Positions 11,179-22,983 of a DNA stretch of 64,000 nt are shown one piece after another. The first letter of the stretch is position 1, and every line of letters starts with the position of its first letter. A program made the position numbers and the translations under genes. The notes under the pieces are model-generated. The model was not told the origin of the DNA and did not search any database. It saw nothing but the letters and a program-made list of their open reading frames with translations. Origin of the DNA: Tetmemena sp. SeJ-2015 (lineage: Eukaryota > Ciliophora > Spirotrichea > Sporadotrichida > Oxytrichidae); NCBI GenBank assembly GCA_027382625.1, contig JAJKFJ010020788.1, positions 124,001-188,000 on the forward strand, read 5' to 3'.

Positions 11179-14100
11179 ATGCGATCGCTTGCTACTATGC
11201 TGCTGTTGGTGGCCTCTACCTCAGCACTTCGACTTCAGAGGGACAACTCTAAGCTCCATAAGTTCTCTTAAATACTCTCTAGTGCTCAGCAAACTAACAC
11301 TGGTTAGGGTTGCTAAGATATCATTAAGAGATTTTGGAAGCCTAGAACCTACGACTACAATACCATACAAATAATTATCAAATTTATATAAGTAAATAAT
11401 AATACGAACTTTGGAGTGTCACTAAATCTTCCGCTAAATATTTTTATTTATTCAAACTCAAAAAAAGAATCTCTTTTCCTCATTTTTGCTATGAGTAAGT
11501 TTGAATCTTTGTAGATTTTATGATTCTTGATTAGCTGGTAACTTCATGAATTAATTTAAAGGCAAGGTGATAAATTTTAATAAAAGGGAGTGACCATCCT
11601 TTATTATAAATTCTAATCTATTAAAATTAAATTAAAATAAATAATTTAAGTAACCATAATTGGCAGTGGCAAATAATTCACAGACCCAGATTTTTCTTTG
11701 TCCGTGGACGGAATGACCAAGTTTTTAAGAATTTTAAATTATGTACTGGCCTTAGTATGACACCGTGGATGACTGGATGTCTAAATATGAACTTTCAATT
11801 TATTTTTGTTAAATTTAAACTGGCAAGAGCAGAGATAGGTTCCCTACAGCTACTCTATTCGGAGCCAAGGTCCAACCTCTGATATGGATTAGTTATTAAA
11901 AAATTAATTAGGGGTACTTGGGAGATTGCTACTTCATCGCTTCTTGCGCGGGGGCAGCTGAGTGGGAAGCCAGGATCAAGAAAGTTTTTGTGACTCAAGA
12001 CTACAATAAAGAGGGAATCATCGTACTTAAAGGAATTTTATGTTTTAATGGTCCTGGGCTAGCCTCAGACAGGAATTTTAATTGCTTAAGAAAATTTAGA
12101 TAAGTTATTTCCAACTTATAGAAGTCATTAAAGTGAGACAAATAGTTAATTTGCCTTTCTTATTTTTCAGTTTATAGAAGTACACACAATCTATGATTTG
12201 ATGAATAAAGACATATTTGTTTAGACAGTAGTGATTGACGATATCCTTCCCTTCTACAAAGGGCAAGCATAGCTTATCTTTGATGGCTTGTCAGACTAGG
12301 GCTCCCTCTGGGGTCCCTTCCTCGAGAAAGCCTGGTCTAAGGTCCACAGCAGCTACGACAGGATCGAGTCAGGTTTAATAAAATTTTACTCTGTTTAAGG
12401 TAGAGGAGCAGAAGTGTTCTAGTTCTTATACGGTCTACCCACTACTGCATATTCAAAGAACGACAACTCATGGATTACCGCCAGTGATATATTCACTATC
12501 GTCTCAAAGGCCGACAAGTAAAATTGGGGGATTATATATTAAACACAACAAATAATTCAACTTACAAAAAAAATATTTATCTTTATCTGAAAAGCAAAGA
12601 AAATCTTAAATCATTAGAAATTGTAACAACTTAAACTCATTTGATTTTAGGATAAACTAATTAATTTATTAATTTGTAGATTGCAATATTTTGGAATTTA
12701 AAATTTGGTGAGCAGAAACATCTTTCCTCCTATATAATTGATAACATAAGGAATGATATTAAAATATTGCATTGAATTTACCAGTACATAATCTTCGGCG
12801 GAGTGCCAGGAGATAAATTTATGTTTTTAGATGGTAATCATTACTAGAACAACAAATATGGACTTGCAAAATCACATGCCTATACCATCCAATAACTTAT
12901 TTATTTCATCCATAAAAATTATATCTATTTATTAAATTTGTTTCAAATTATTTGTTGATCTTATATCTACAATTAATAAATAAAGCATACTAGTTGATTT
13001 TTTAATGCATTTTCTAAGATATGGTTTAACCATCCTGTCTACTCACTGTGGTATACAATGAAGATGGCAGCTTGAAAGCCAAACTGTTTAGATGCAGAAA
13101 CCCCTGGGGTGTGGACGGTGCTTACTAATTTTCTATAATTTACAATGGAACTTCCACTATCTTAAATATGCATATGTTTTAACTTGGAATGATAAAGCAA
13201 TGATTTGGACAGACTCTAACAACTTAAATTCTTAATCTCTCGTTTAAAATTAATGGCTAAATCTATGCTTATATTTCTAAAATAAACATTCTTGTGATAA
13301 ATAAAGAATTAACTTTATTTTTTTATTGGCCAAAAAAATCTAATGATGATATTTTTTAGATGTCATTTAAACTATAGATACTAAGTTCCATACAAGCAAG
13401 ATGACAAAGATGGCGTCTTCTTCATCGACCAACAGCAATTCCATGAGAGTTTTGGACGCGTGGAAATCTACTTCTGGAATGATGACTATGTCAGCACTAC
13501 TTCCAATGTGTGGGGAGACACTCTTGGCTTCGGAAACACTTTCTCTTTCACACTAACAGCTTAGTACGATGGCTTCTTCGGAGTTGACTAAAAATACTAT
13601 TTAAGAAAGATTATGCAAATCATTGTTAATACTACTTTATAAATTAAAGTTTTGAAATTTATTGACTTCTATAATCCAAGAATGTATCTATTTTTAATAT
13701 CTTCAAATCAAAGATTAAATTATTGTTAATTAATATCTATTTGTTTCATTTGCAATTAATGTTCTAATTTTGATGTACCCTAAGGGATGCAGAACTGGAA
13801 ACTCTCAAGCAAGTGTCACTATTTTGAAAGATGGGAAGCGAGTCTCAAGTTTCATTGCCTACGACTCAGATAACTATGGCTACTAAAGTGGCACATGGGC
13901 GGCTGGCAAATACCTTGTGGTTATCTAGCCAACTTGGCAAGCCAATTTAATTATTTATAAATGATGTGAGAGACTACGCTTTCAGGACTTTCATGCCTTC
14001 AGCCGCTAAATTCCAGATCACCCAGGCTGCTTGAAGAGCACTAACGATTTAACTGGTATTCTCTCTGGCTCTTCACTTATAGATGTGCTGGCTCTTTCAT

Positions 14101-14626
14101 TTGATGTGACTGATCCTTTAGGATTCACCATGAAAAGAGGATTTTTGAAGGGTGCAAACGCCTACTATTTCGGTTTCAAAGGTGCTCCATCAAAGACTTT
14201 AACAATTTAGTTGAATGAAGAATTCAAAATTTTTTTTTTTAATTTGATTTATATATATTTGCGAAAATCGTATTTGAGTAATTTAATGATTTAACTAGTA
14301 ATTTAAAGATATAATTTATATACTTGTACTTTCTCCTTGACACTTTATGGGACTGGAGAGGGAGAATCAGCTCTGGCTTCAGATTAAGATACTAGCAAAT
14401 GCCAGAAGTCCAGCTCCGCAACTGATGATGGAAGAACTAAGACTCTTTAGTTTATATAAAAATATAGTATTATTTTTGAAGACTTAATACGTGTGCCCCT
14501 GCTAAACTGTTGGAACGCAGACTTGCTCAAATCTATTATTTTTTATAGTGCACCTATCTAGTCTAAATTCCATCAATCGCCAAATCTATAGCCGCTGGTT
14601 ACGGCTATTCATACTCTTGCTAATGA
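11179..14626 (+). CDS. Secreted calpain-family protease, copy C (with frame breaks)
   Basis: ATG 11179 starts a signal peptide (MRSLATMLLLVASTSA). The Cys (GDCYF), His (KSHAY) and Asn (RCRNPWG) of a calpain core are present, and TGA is at 14624. IESs: 11368-11658 ACCATA; 11716-11743 ATG; 11804-11821 AACT; 11893-11911 ATTAG; 12037-12049 AAT; 12073-12238 AGACAG; 12375-12401 AGGT; 12521-12780 TA; 12815-12832 AGAT; 12891-13035 ACCATCC; 13126-13143 TTAC; 13166-13182 TTAA; 13225-13372 AACT; 13590-13677 TTGACT; 13687-13777 ATGTA; 13947-13962 AAT; 14200-14325 ACTT; 14445-14484 AAGACT; 14527-14551 TGC. Frame breaks against the paralogs sit near 11831, 11880 and 13047, so this is either a pseudogene or imperfect sequence. 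Its flanks resemble those of copy B, which suggests a recent duplication. Confidence 0.8.
11368..11658 (+). other. IES, calpain C, pointer ACCATA
   Basis: 291 bp between YDYNTI and IGSGKQF. Copy F has no interruption at this position. Confidence 0.85.
12073..12238 (+). other. IES, calpain C, pointer AGACAG
   Basis: 166 bp with a 6-bp repeat. Removal gives MVLGQPQTVVIDD. Confidence 0.82.
12891..13035 (+). other. IES, calpain C, pointer ACCATCC
   Basis: 145 bp with a 7-bp repeat just after the active-site His segment (SHAYT). Confidence 0.8.
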
Positions 14627-15627
14627 TATAATCAAAATTCAATCAGAAATAAGTCCTCATATTAAAATAAGGAGTGAGATTATAAATAAAGTGTAACAAA
14701 AATTATACTTCTGTAAAATATTTTACAAGAATTCGAATCTTATTCTCGTTATTATGGGTTAATGTTTTATCTTATTAAATTATTAGTTGTGTCGTCAAAA
14801 AATGATGAGCCAGTAATATAAATTAATCTCTTACATTAAAGGCTAAGAATTGCAAATCTAGCACCAAAGCTCATTTAATCAAGTAAGAGCATAATTCTAT
14901 TCTCGCAATCCTATATTTATATTTCTTATCTTTATCGTATTCTAATTATGAGCTAAAATTATTTTACAAGTTATTTTGTTTAAAAAATGAGTGTGTTATA
15001 CTAAAAACTAAGTGCACTTGGACAATTAAGAGAGCTTAATTATACTTAAAGAGATATAACAGCTAAGAAGCTTGGAGAAACTTTTAATTAGGTAGTATTC
15101 CAAGTAGTAATGGCTTAAGAATCCTAAAAACTATTTCTTAAATTTAAATTTAGCTCAACATATCTATTACTGATTTAATTACTTCTTAGTTAGAATAAAA
15201 ATATTAGCTTAAATCTAAAGGAATAGACAAAATGCAGTATAATGTAAGCACCAATTTTTTATAAGACTTATTTTAACTCTCTTATCATCAAAGATAAATC
15301 GATTTAAATTATTTCTTTATTTATAATAGGATTCTGATTCAAATAAATAATAGATTCTTTATTTACCAAAATAATTTTTGAGTTTAAAATATTTCAGATT
15401 TCTTTGAACAAATTTATTTTTTTAAGAAAGGAGAAGTTAGTTTGGCAAAAATAAATAAATTAAGCGTTATTACGAGTTCTGTATATTCGAATAGATTAGT
15501 AAATGTACTCATTAATTTAAAATGAGATAATAAATTATTTGATCATCAACCTCTAAGGATATTTATCTTATTTAAGGAGTGTGACTTTATTAAGTTATAA
15601 TATTAATATCTTTTATTGCTTTGAGGG
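14627..15627. other. Spacer between calpains C and D
   Basis: AT-rich, with a 3' flank homologous to that of calpain B. No gene was seen. Confidence 0.5.
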
Positions 15628-18600
15628 ATGAAATCTTTGGCAACTGTCTTGCTGTTGGCGGCTTCGGCCTCTGCTCTTCAACTGAAGAGGGACAACTCTA
15701 AAATACACAAGCTAGCTGAAAAGCTTTCTAGAGCCCAGCAAACCAACACGGGTCAGACTTGCCAAGATATCATCAAAAGGTTCTGGAAACCCCGCAACTA
15801 CGACTACAATACAAATGAACGAGTTTAAATTGATGGTTAATTTTCAATGCCAAGATTGGAAGTGCGATTTTATTCACAGATCCAGATTTTAAACTCGACG
15901 ATGACGGTATGTACAATTTATTTATGAATGTTTGGCCTTAGTATGACAAAAAAGACGACTGGATGTCTAAATATGAACTTTAAATTTTCTTTTTTAAAAA
16001 AATGCTAAAATTTAACTTGATAGAGCGAGAAATAGATTACCTACAGCAACTCTCTTTGGAGCTAAAAATAAGGTTCTCCCCCTCGATATGGATTAAGTTT
16101 AAATAAGTTTTGATTAGGGCTACCTTGGAGATTGCTACTTCATCGCCTCTTGCGCAGCTGCTGCCGAGTGGGAAGATAGAATCAAGCGACTGTTTGTAAC
16201 TCAGACCTACAATAAAGAGGGAATCATCGTAGTCAAAGGAATTTTATCTTTTAATGGTACTCGGTGAACAATAGACTATATCTTTAAAAATAAATAAATT
16301 AAATTTGAATAATTGATTATCAATTTTTTTAAGACTTATTTTCATATTCTATTCAGATTTTGAAGAAAAAATAAAGGGAAATAATTACAAATAATTAAAA
16401 ATATTAGCCCAAAGATTTCTTTGAAGATTATTAACAAAAGGAAAAATAGAATTCTGAAGGCTTTATAAATGATAATATTCTTTTTTTAAATATGATTTTT
16501 AATTTACTTTGAAGACTATCGTAATCGATGATATTCTTCCTTTCTACAAAGGTTAATCGAATCTTATATTCGACGGCTTATCCGATTAAAACTCATAATT
16601 TATTATCAAATAAAAGTATGGAGCATTTTATATTTAAAATACTTAATCAGTGCTTTAAATTTATTAGTTATTATTTTTTTAAATTTAAAGCATTAAAAAT
16701 TATAATTGTTCTTTGAGTAATTAATTTGTTCGTTCTTCAATCTAATGAGGATTTGATTAGAACTCACTGTGGGGTCCCTTTATTGAAAAAGTTTGGGCAA
16801 GGTCCATGGAAGCTACGATAGAATTGAGGCAGGCTATTTTTATTTAAAGAAGGTGGTGGTGCGGAAGTTTTCCAATTCTTGTACGGTCTTCCAACTACCT
16901 TGTATATGAAGAACGAAGCACAGTGGAAATCGGCTAATGATATTTTCTCAATCGTATCTCAAGCCGATAAGTAAACTGCAGATAGTAAATTAATCTCTAT
17001 TTTAATTCTCATTCTTGATTGCAGATAAATAGATTACTAGTACATCATCTACGCTGGTGTCCCAGGAGACAAATATTTTCAATTTAAATTTAGACGGTGA
17101 TCATTATCAAAACAATAAATATGGACTCGCTAAGTCTCACGCCTACACCATACAATTAAATTCTTTTTAATAATAAATTCAGTTTTATTTTTCTACTATT
17201 TTTTATTCACCGTACTCTCGACTCATATTATCTACAATCATAACTCCATTTTAAAAACATTAAATAAGCAGTTTAATCATAAAAAGTTGGATAAACTAGT
17301 TTAAAGATTAAAATTATTGATTATAAGAACCTAAAATAAATGAATCATACCCCACTAATTCATAGTTTTTTACAATATTTTTATTGTGGTTATAAATGCT
17401 GATGGAACTGAGAAAGCAAGACTGTTCAGATGCAGAAACCCTTGGGGCCTTGACGGTGCTTACAGACTTTAATTTATATAAGCTTACAATGGTACCTCCT
17501 CTTTATTATAATTTATTTAACCTGGAATGATCTTGCAGACATCTGGAAAGATACTAAGAACAACTATTCATTTTCACATATTATTGAGAAAGCAACAATT
17601 ATTTTGATAGTGCAAAATATTTCTTCCTTTTATAATTGGAAATTTACTTTCTTTATTATTTTTAGCTACTCATCTATTTATTGAGATGATTAATTTAAAC
17701 TACAAAGCTCAAGTCCCCTTCAGCTCGGATGTTAAAGATGGAATATTCTTCATCGATCAGTATTAATTCCACGAGAGCTACAATAAAATTCAGATCTTCT
17801 TCTGGAATGATGACTTCGTGAGCACTACTTCCCAAGTGAAGGGAGATTCTCTAGGCTTCGGAAACCAATTTTAGTTTATTCTCAGCGCACCCTACGATGG
17901 GTTCTTCGGAGTCGACTTTCAAATTAACGTTCAAATTTAAGTCTTTGTCATAATATTTACTTCTACAACCCTAGAATGTACTATAAAAAATAAGTAGATA
18001 GATTCATTTATTAAAGAGGAAAGGTAATAAGAAAATTATAAACCTTCCACTAATTCTTGATATAAGTAATTGATGTATCCCGTGGGATGCAGGACTGGAT
18101 CCACCTACGCGGACGTTACTATTTTCAAGGACGGCGCCAAGATATCTTCGTTCAAGGCCTACGACTTCAATAACTATGGATTTGCCAGATAGACCTGGGA
18201 GGCAGGTAAATATACAGTGCTCGTTCAACCTTATTGGTAACCCAATTAAACATATTATGTTTCTTTAAGTTTAATGACGTCAAAGACTACGCCTTCAGAA
18301 CTTTCCTACCTAGTGCAGCCAAGTTCCTGATCACCCAAACAGCAATGAAGAGTGCACTTGAAGCGGGTAACATCTTAGCTCCTTCGTTTGTATCAGCTGC
18401 CAAGGGTATTGATATTCCAAACGTTGATAAAGCTCTGGGAGTAAACTTCAAGAAGGGCTTTTTAGATGGCAAAATGTCTACTACCTAGGCTATAACGTTT
18501 CTTCAACAAAAACTTGCACTTTAAATTATTGCATGGAATCTTACCCTTATTTTAAGTTATTTAAATTCAACTCTATCATAATTTGCTTTTATAATTTCTA

Positions 18601-18970
18601 GGAATAAAATTCAAATTGATTTAGAAGATATTAAGCACTTTCACGACTACTTTAGTTGGAGTTGGAAATGGAGAATCCGCCCTAGCCTCAGATAAAGATA
18701 TTAGCAAGTGCACTAGAACTACCATTCCTCAAACTGATGGAAGAACCAAGACTATCAAATCTATTATGATATATATATGCTCATTTGATTGCTATGAATT
18801 TTAAAAGACTCAAATTTCTTGCTCTTGCACAATTTCAGGCACGGACTCAAACCCACCCATCTGCAAAATATAATATAAGTTAACGAATGTAAAGCAATTA
18901 CGTGGTCTACATTCCATCTACTGGTCAGGCAGTAAGCGCAGGCTATGGCTACAACTACTCCTGTAAATGA
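15628..18970 (+). CDS. Secreted calpain-family protease, copy D
   Basis: ATG 15628 begins a signal peptide (MKSLATVLLLAASASA) and TGA is at 18968. Calpain Cys (QGYLGDCYF), His (YGLAKSHAY) and Asn (RCRNPWG) are all present. IESs: 15818-15849 AATG; 15912-15930 ATG; 15981-16018 AACTT; 16096-16116 GATTA; 16243-16255 AAT; 16280-16519 AGACTAT; 16596-16766 AACTCA; 16834-16853 AGG; 16974-17036 TA; 17071-17095 AGAC; 17150-17211 CACC; 17239-17397 AAT; 17464-17487 GCTTAC; 17506-17519 TTTA; 17567-17702 AACTA; 17919-17962 ACTT; 17981-18077 ATGTA; 18247-18275 AAT; 18523-18641 GCACTTT; 18754-18810 AAGACT; 18867-18897 GCAA. Single-base deficits near 15930, 16799 and 18474 break the frame. Two IESs (16596-16766 and 17239-17397) are absent at these positions in most other copies. 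Confidence 0.85.
16243..16255 (+). other. 13-bp IES, calpain D, pointer AAT at KG|MVLG
   Basis: Same position and size as in copies B, C and E. Removal gives KGMVLGEQQTIVIDD. Confidence 0.75.
16280..16519 (+). other. IES, calpain D, pointer AGACTAT
   Basis: 240 bp with a 7-bp repeat. Removal restores TIVIDDILPF. Confidence 0.83.
16596..16766 (+). other. Copy-specific IES, calpain D, pointer AACTCA
   Basis: 171 bp splitting GLSDQNS from LWGPFIEK. Copies B, C, E and G are uninterrupted here, and copy F has one nearby. The pointer region extends imperfectly to 12 bp (GATTAAAACTCA against GATTAGAACTCA). Confidence 0.85.
17239..17397 (+). other. Copy-specific IES, calpain D, pointer AAT at IIYN|ADG
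   Basis: 159 bp in a block that reads straight through (IIYNADG) in copies A, E and G and in the matching part of B. Confidence 0.75.
18523..18641 (+). other. IES, calpain D, pointer GCACTTT
   Basis: 119 bp with a 7-bp repeat. Removal gives TKTCTFTTTLVGVG. Confidence 0.85.
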
Positions 18971-19994
18971 TCAAATTTATCTTATTTTGAGCAACCGCCA
19001 CCACATCCTCTTCAGAATGAAGATATTCTAGGAGTGTCAGATTGATATTAAACATTCTCAAATTCAAGATTAATTATACATCAATTAATTATTGGACTTA
19101 ATATGATGTGATTAAGTCCCTCAAGGTAATAAATAGTAGTCTGCCATTAGACTTATAAATCGAAAGATATTTAGTCGTGGTTGGACTGATGAATTTATAA
19201 TCTCTACAGGTATTTAATAACCTGGCTGCTGTTGGGAAACCTTCCTAATAGTTATGAGATTACTAGTTTGTCAGTAAGTAAGGTAAAAAAGATATATTTT
19301 ATTTTATTTAAATTTACCACTCATATAATGCAGGAGCCTCCATATTTTATTCAATTAGAAGTAGAGAAAATTTATTTAAGGAAATATTTATTCTTTGCCA
19401 AAATTATTCAAACAGAAAAACAATAACACACACACACAGTTAAGGTGTTGGAACTTTTCAATTTTTTTATTTGGGATAGCATTAAATTTACTGCAATATA
19501 ATCCAAATTTTGGAATAAGATATTAAGCCCCATATTGTTAATGATTTATTATCACTATGAATCTGAGTATCAGTATTTTAAGTGAATTGACAGTAAAGAA
19601 GTTAATAAATAAATCGTTTTTTATCTGAATTAAATCGAATAAGGAAGTTAGTAGGTTGTTGAAAATTTGATATTAGCAGATACAAATTAATAATTGCTGC
19701 TTTACTAGTTTACTAGTTTATTTTTAGAGTTGCCTAGCATGTTTTAATTACAATAAACACTTCAAGCTATAACTAAAAGCTATTGCATACTGATCAAGAA
19801 AGATTAGTCATCACAGATTTAAAAAAATATCTTATTACCTATTCTTTTAATAAAGAAAATTAGGAACTATTAACTTAAACAGATTTTAAAACTTATTAAT
19901 TTGAGAAATCATTTTTTGATAAATTTTATAATAATGCTTGATTTTAAGGGGTCTTTGAGAGTAAATAAATTAAATAATATCCACGCTTCTGTGT
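18971..19994. other. Spacer between calpains D and E
   Basis: It contains AGGTATTTAATAACCT near 19208, followed by CAGTAAGTAAGGTAA, also found after calpain F near 31845-31925, and a short CA repeat near 19430. No gene is supported. Confidence 0.5.
19955..19974 (+). promoter_or_regulatory. Shared 5' element upstream of calpain E
   Basis: TTGAGAGTAAATAAATTAAA lies about 20 bp before the ATG and is repeated exactly upstream of calpain G (34658-34677). It could be a promoter, a 5' leader or simply a duplication remnant. Confidence 0.4.
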
Positions 19995-22983
19995 ATGAGA
20001 TCTTTGGCAACTCTCTTGCTTTTGTCGGCTGCGGCCTCCGCCCTCAAGCTTAAGAGGGACTCCTCCATACTCCATAAATTCGTTGGCTCCCTTTCCAGAG
20101 CTTAGCAAACTAACACTGGCTAGACTTGCCAAGATGTCATCAAGAAGTTCTGGAAGTCAGCTGACTATGACTATTTTACATATTTTATATTAATAAAATT
20201 AACTATCAGTCTATAATTGGAAGTGGCAAATAATTTACCGACCCTGATTTCAAACTCTCCCTTTAATTTAATTTAATCAATCTTTTAATTAATTTAAGAA
20301 CCATTTGATTTCATTTCTTACTTAAATTAATAGAATTTCTAAATATAAACTTTAAAATTGCTATTAAACTATCCATTGACGGGATGTTTAATAATAATTT
20401 TAGTTAATTGAATGTTCTGGCCTTAATACTCAGACAAAGAAGGATGGATGAGTTCCTATGAACAGATAATTAAATATTTTAACTTGCTAGAGCCAAAGAC
20501 AAGTTCCCAACTGCAACCATGTTCGGAGTCAACAACAAAGTCCTACCTCTCGACATGGATTAGGCTTATTATAATAATTTATTTTAGGGGTAGCTTGGTG
20601 ATTGCTACTTTATTGCAGCCTGTGCAGCCACAGCTGAGTGGGAAGAGAGAGTCAGGAAGATATTTGTGACTCAAGACTACAATAAAGAGGGAATCATCGT
20701 CGTCAAAGGAATATCTATTTTAAATGGTGCTTGGACAGCAAAAGGCTCTTATAAACATAAAATGGGAATGTTAAGATAAAAGTCTATTGTAGTGGATGAT
20801 ATCCTCCCTTTCGTAAAAAACAGCAATCCTCCGAGGCTCATCTTTGACGGACTTTCTGACTGGAACTCACTCTGGGGACCCTTCATTGAGAAGGTCTGGG
20901 CTAAGGTTCATGGCTACTACGACAGAATCCAATATGGTTTAAATTTAAAGCACATTTATCTCATGCAAATAACTTAAGGTAACGGGGCAGAGGTTTTCCA
21001 ATTCTTATTTGGACTTCCTGTGGTCAGACACTACAGAGACCAAGGACAGTGGAAGTCTGCAGCTGATATTTTCAAGCTAGTATCAGACGCCGACAAGTAA
21101 ACATAATTTCAGCAATTCCTAATCCAAATACTTAAAATTAAGTTTATCAGTACATTTAAAGCCAAACAAAATTTTAATTATAGAGTATTATATATTCATG
21201 CATATCTTCTTATTAAGAAACAATAAAGTGATTTTCATAAGTCAATTTGATATCTCTTATTTAGATATTAATGTATTAGATTAAAGAAACTATTTGAAAT
21301 AGGGGATTTATTATGTATGCTGGAACACCAGGATATTACTGCCTCATTTTATTTATTAGGAGAAGGCGATCACTTCCAAAACAACAAATACGGGCTTGCA
21401 AAATCTCATGCCTACACCTTAATCTGCTTAAAAAATGAATAATTTATCTTTATCCTTACTGTCCTCCCATATTATCTACAACGCTGATGGAAGTGAGAAG
21501 GCAAGACTTTTCAGATGTCGTAACCCTTGGGGCCAAGACGGAGCTTACTTTTTATTTACAATGGCACCTCTCTATATTTTTCTTTTCTTCTTTTAACCTG
21601 GCGCGACAAGTCCCCCATCTGGTAGGACAAAACAAACAACTACGCTGCTCAGCTGCCCTATACTGATAACACTCAAGATGGAATTTTCTACATAGATCAA
21701 GACACCTTCTATGAGAGTTTCAGCACCGTCTAAATTTACTTCTGGAATGATGACTATGTGAGCACCACCTCAAACATCTGGAACGATCAGCTCAACTTCG
21801 GAAACTCCTTCACTTTCACTCTTGATGCATCCTATGATGGCTTCTTCGGCATAGACAAATTAAATTATTGGCAATTCACTAAATTAAAAATAATGGCCAT
21901 TTATTCAAAAACATTGCTTTTAAATGATTTAAAGTTAAAAAAAATTTTAATACAAAAATTTCATAAGAATAAATACAAAAATATAAAGAAGCAGAATTTT
22001 AATTGAAAAGAAAAATAGCTTAATTAAGTAACAGGAAATTGCTTAAATTTTATAAATCAAAAAATGAAATACTCAGTTAGTATAATACACATTTTAAATT
22101 ATCGATATAATTCCTTTGCCTATTTTTCATATATTCCTATAGTTAAATCCTTTTTTATTAATTTCTGCCATAACCAATAATATATATTTTTTCTATTTCT
22201 GCTTCCACTATCTTATATTTTTAAAAATGTAGCAGTAGGTTCCCCCCAGTCTGCAATGGCACCCTCATCATGCCACAAGTCAAGATGGGCATCTGCAAAC
22301 TGAGCAAATTTGAGAGTCTTTCTTGCAACAAAGGCAGGAGTAGGTCTAATGAAGTAGTGGAGATTGTCTATGAAATCGTTGCTCTCAAGTTCTTTGGGCT
22401 TGTCTCTGATATCTCTAATTTGTCTATAATGATGTGAGAGACTACGCTTTCAGAACTTTCCTCCCATCAGCTGCTAAGTTCCAAATCACTCAGACCACTT
22501 GCAAGAGTGCTACTGAATACTCAGCTCTGTTCGCAGGCTATCAACTTTAGGAGGCTATTAAGATTGACTATACTTTCACAGACGCAAAGGGAGGATTCTA
22601 ATTTAAGAAAAACTACCTACCAAACACAAACAGTTACTACTTCGGTTATAAGGGAGTGCTTGGCAAGACTTGCTTCAAATTATGCCTTGGAATATTTAAT
22701 ATATGAGCTTGCACTTTTAGTACGACTCTAAGTGGAATCGGAGATGCAGAGAGTGCAATTACCTCTGACAAAGACACCAGCAAGTGCACCAAGGTGAACT
22801 CAATTGAGAAGGACGGAAGGACGAAAACTACTTATGGTTGCAGTTGCACTGTCAAAGACCTCGACATCTGCATAATATTGTTAAAATCATTGAACTATAA
22901 GTTTATGCACCTATTTGATTCCCATACCAGTTACAACCACTCAATCAAATGCTAGTTGGGGTTATTCTTGGAGCTGCAAGTGA
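19995..22983 (+). CDS. Secreted calpain-family protease, copy E (one MDS missing)
   Basis: ATG 19995 starts a signal peptide (MRSLATLLLLSAAASA) and TGA is at 22981. The core is intact: GDCYF, YGLAKSHAY, RCRNPWG. IESs: 20190-20215 TATA; 20257-20370 AAACT; 20389-20416 ATGTT; 20464-20483 AAC; 20575-20588 TTAGG; 20713-20725 AAT; 20745-20782 AAAAG; 20939-20980 GGT; 21100-21146 TA; 21157-21312 ATT; 21334-21361 AGGA; 21422-21458 CCTTA; 21549-21559 TTAC; 22674-22712 CTTGC; 22873-22909 TGCA. The MDS that in the other copies runs from FYNPRMYP to about TWQ is absent between 21860 and 22427. That interval holds AT-rich DNA and a reverse-strand segment of another gene. The missing MDS may lie elsewhere or be lost. 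No other frame break was found. Confidence 0.85.
21157..21312 (+). other. Copy-specific IES, calpain E, pointer ATT
   Basis: 156 bp inside the YQYIMYAGTPG block, only 10 bp after a shared TA-pointer IES. The other copies with this block are uninterrupted here. Confidence 0.7.
21549..21559 (+). other. 11-bp IES, calpain E, pointer TTAC
   Basis: Removal gives QDGAYNGTS. The same site is cut in copies B, C and G (TTAC), D (GCTTAC) and F (TACAC). Confidence 0.7.
22229..22427 (-). CDS. MDS of an acid-sphingomyelinase-like phosphoesterase, inside calpain E
   Basis: The minus strand reads KTLKFAQFADAHLDLWHD followed by EGAIADWGEP, with NDFIDNLHYFIRPTPAFVA before it. This matches the first metal-binding block (SDxHLD) and the following NCGEP-like block of the calcineurin-like acid sphingomyelinase family. 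It has no relation to calpain and lies where copy E should have its FYNPRMYP segment. No other part of such a gene was found in the window. The segment starts, on its own strand, with a 12-bp word that is also found in inverse orientation at the calpain MDS end (21851-21862). This looks like one MDS of a dispersed or scrambled gene. Confidence 0.65.
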
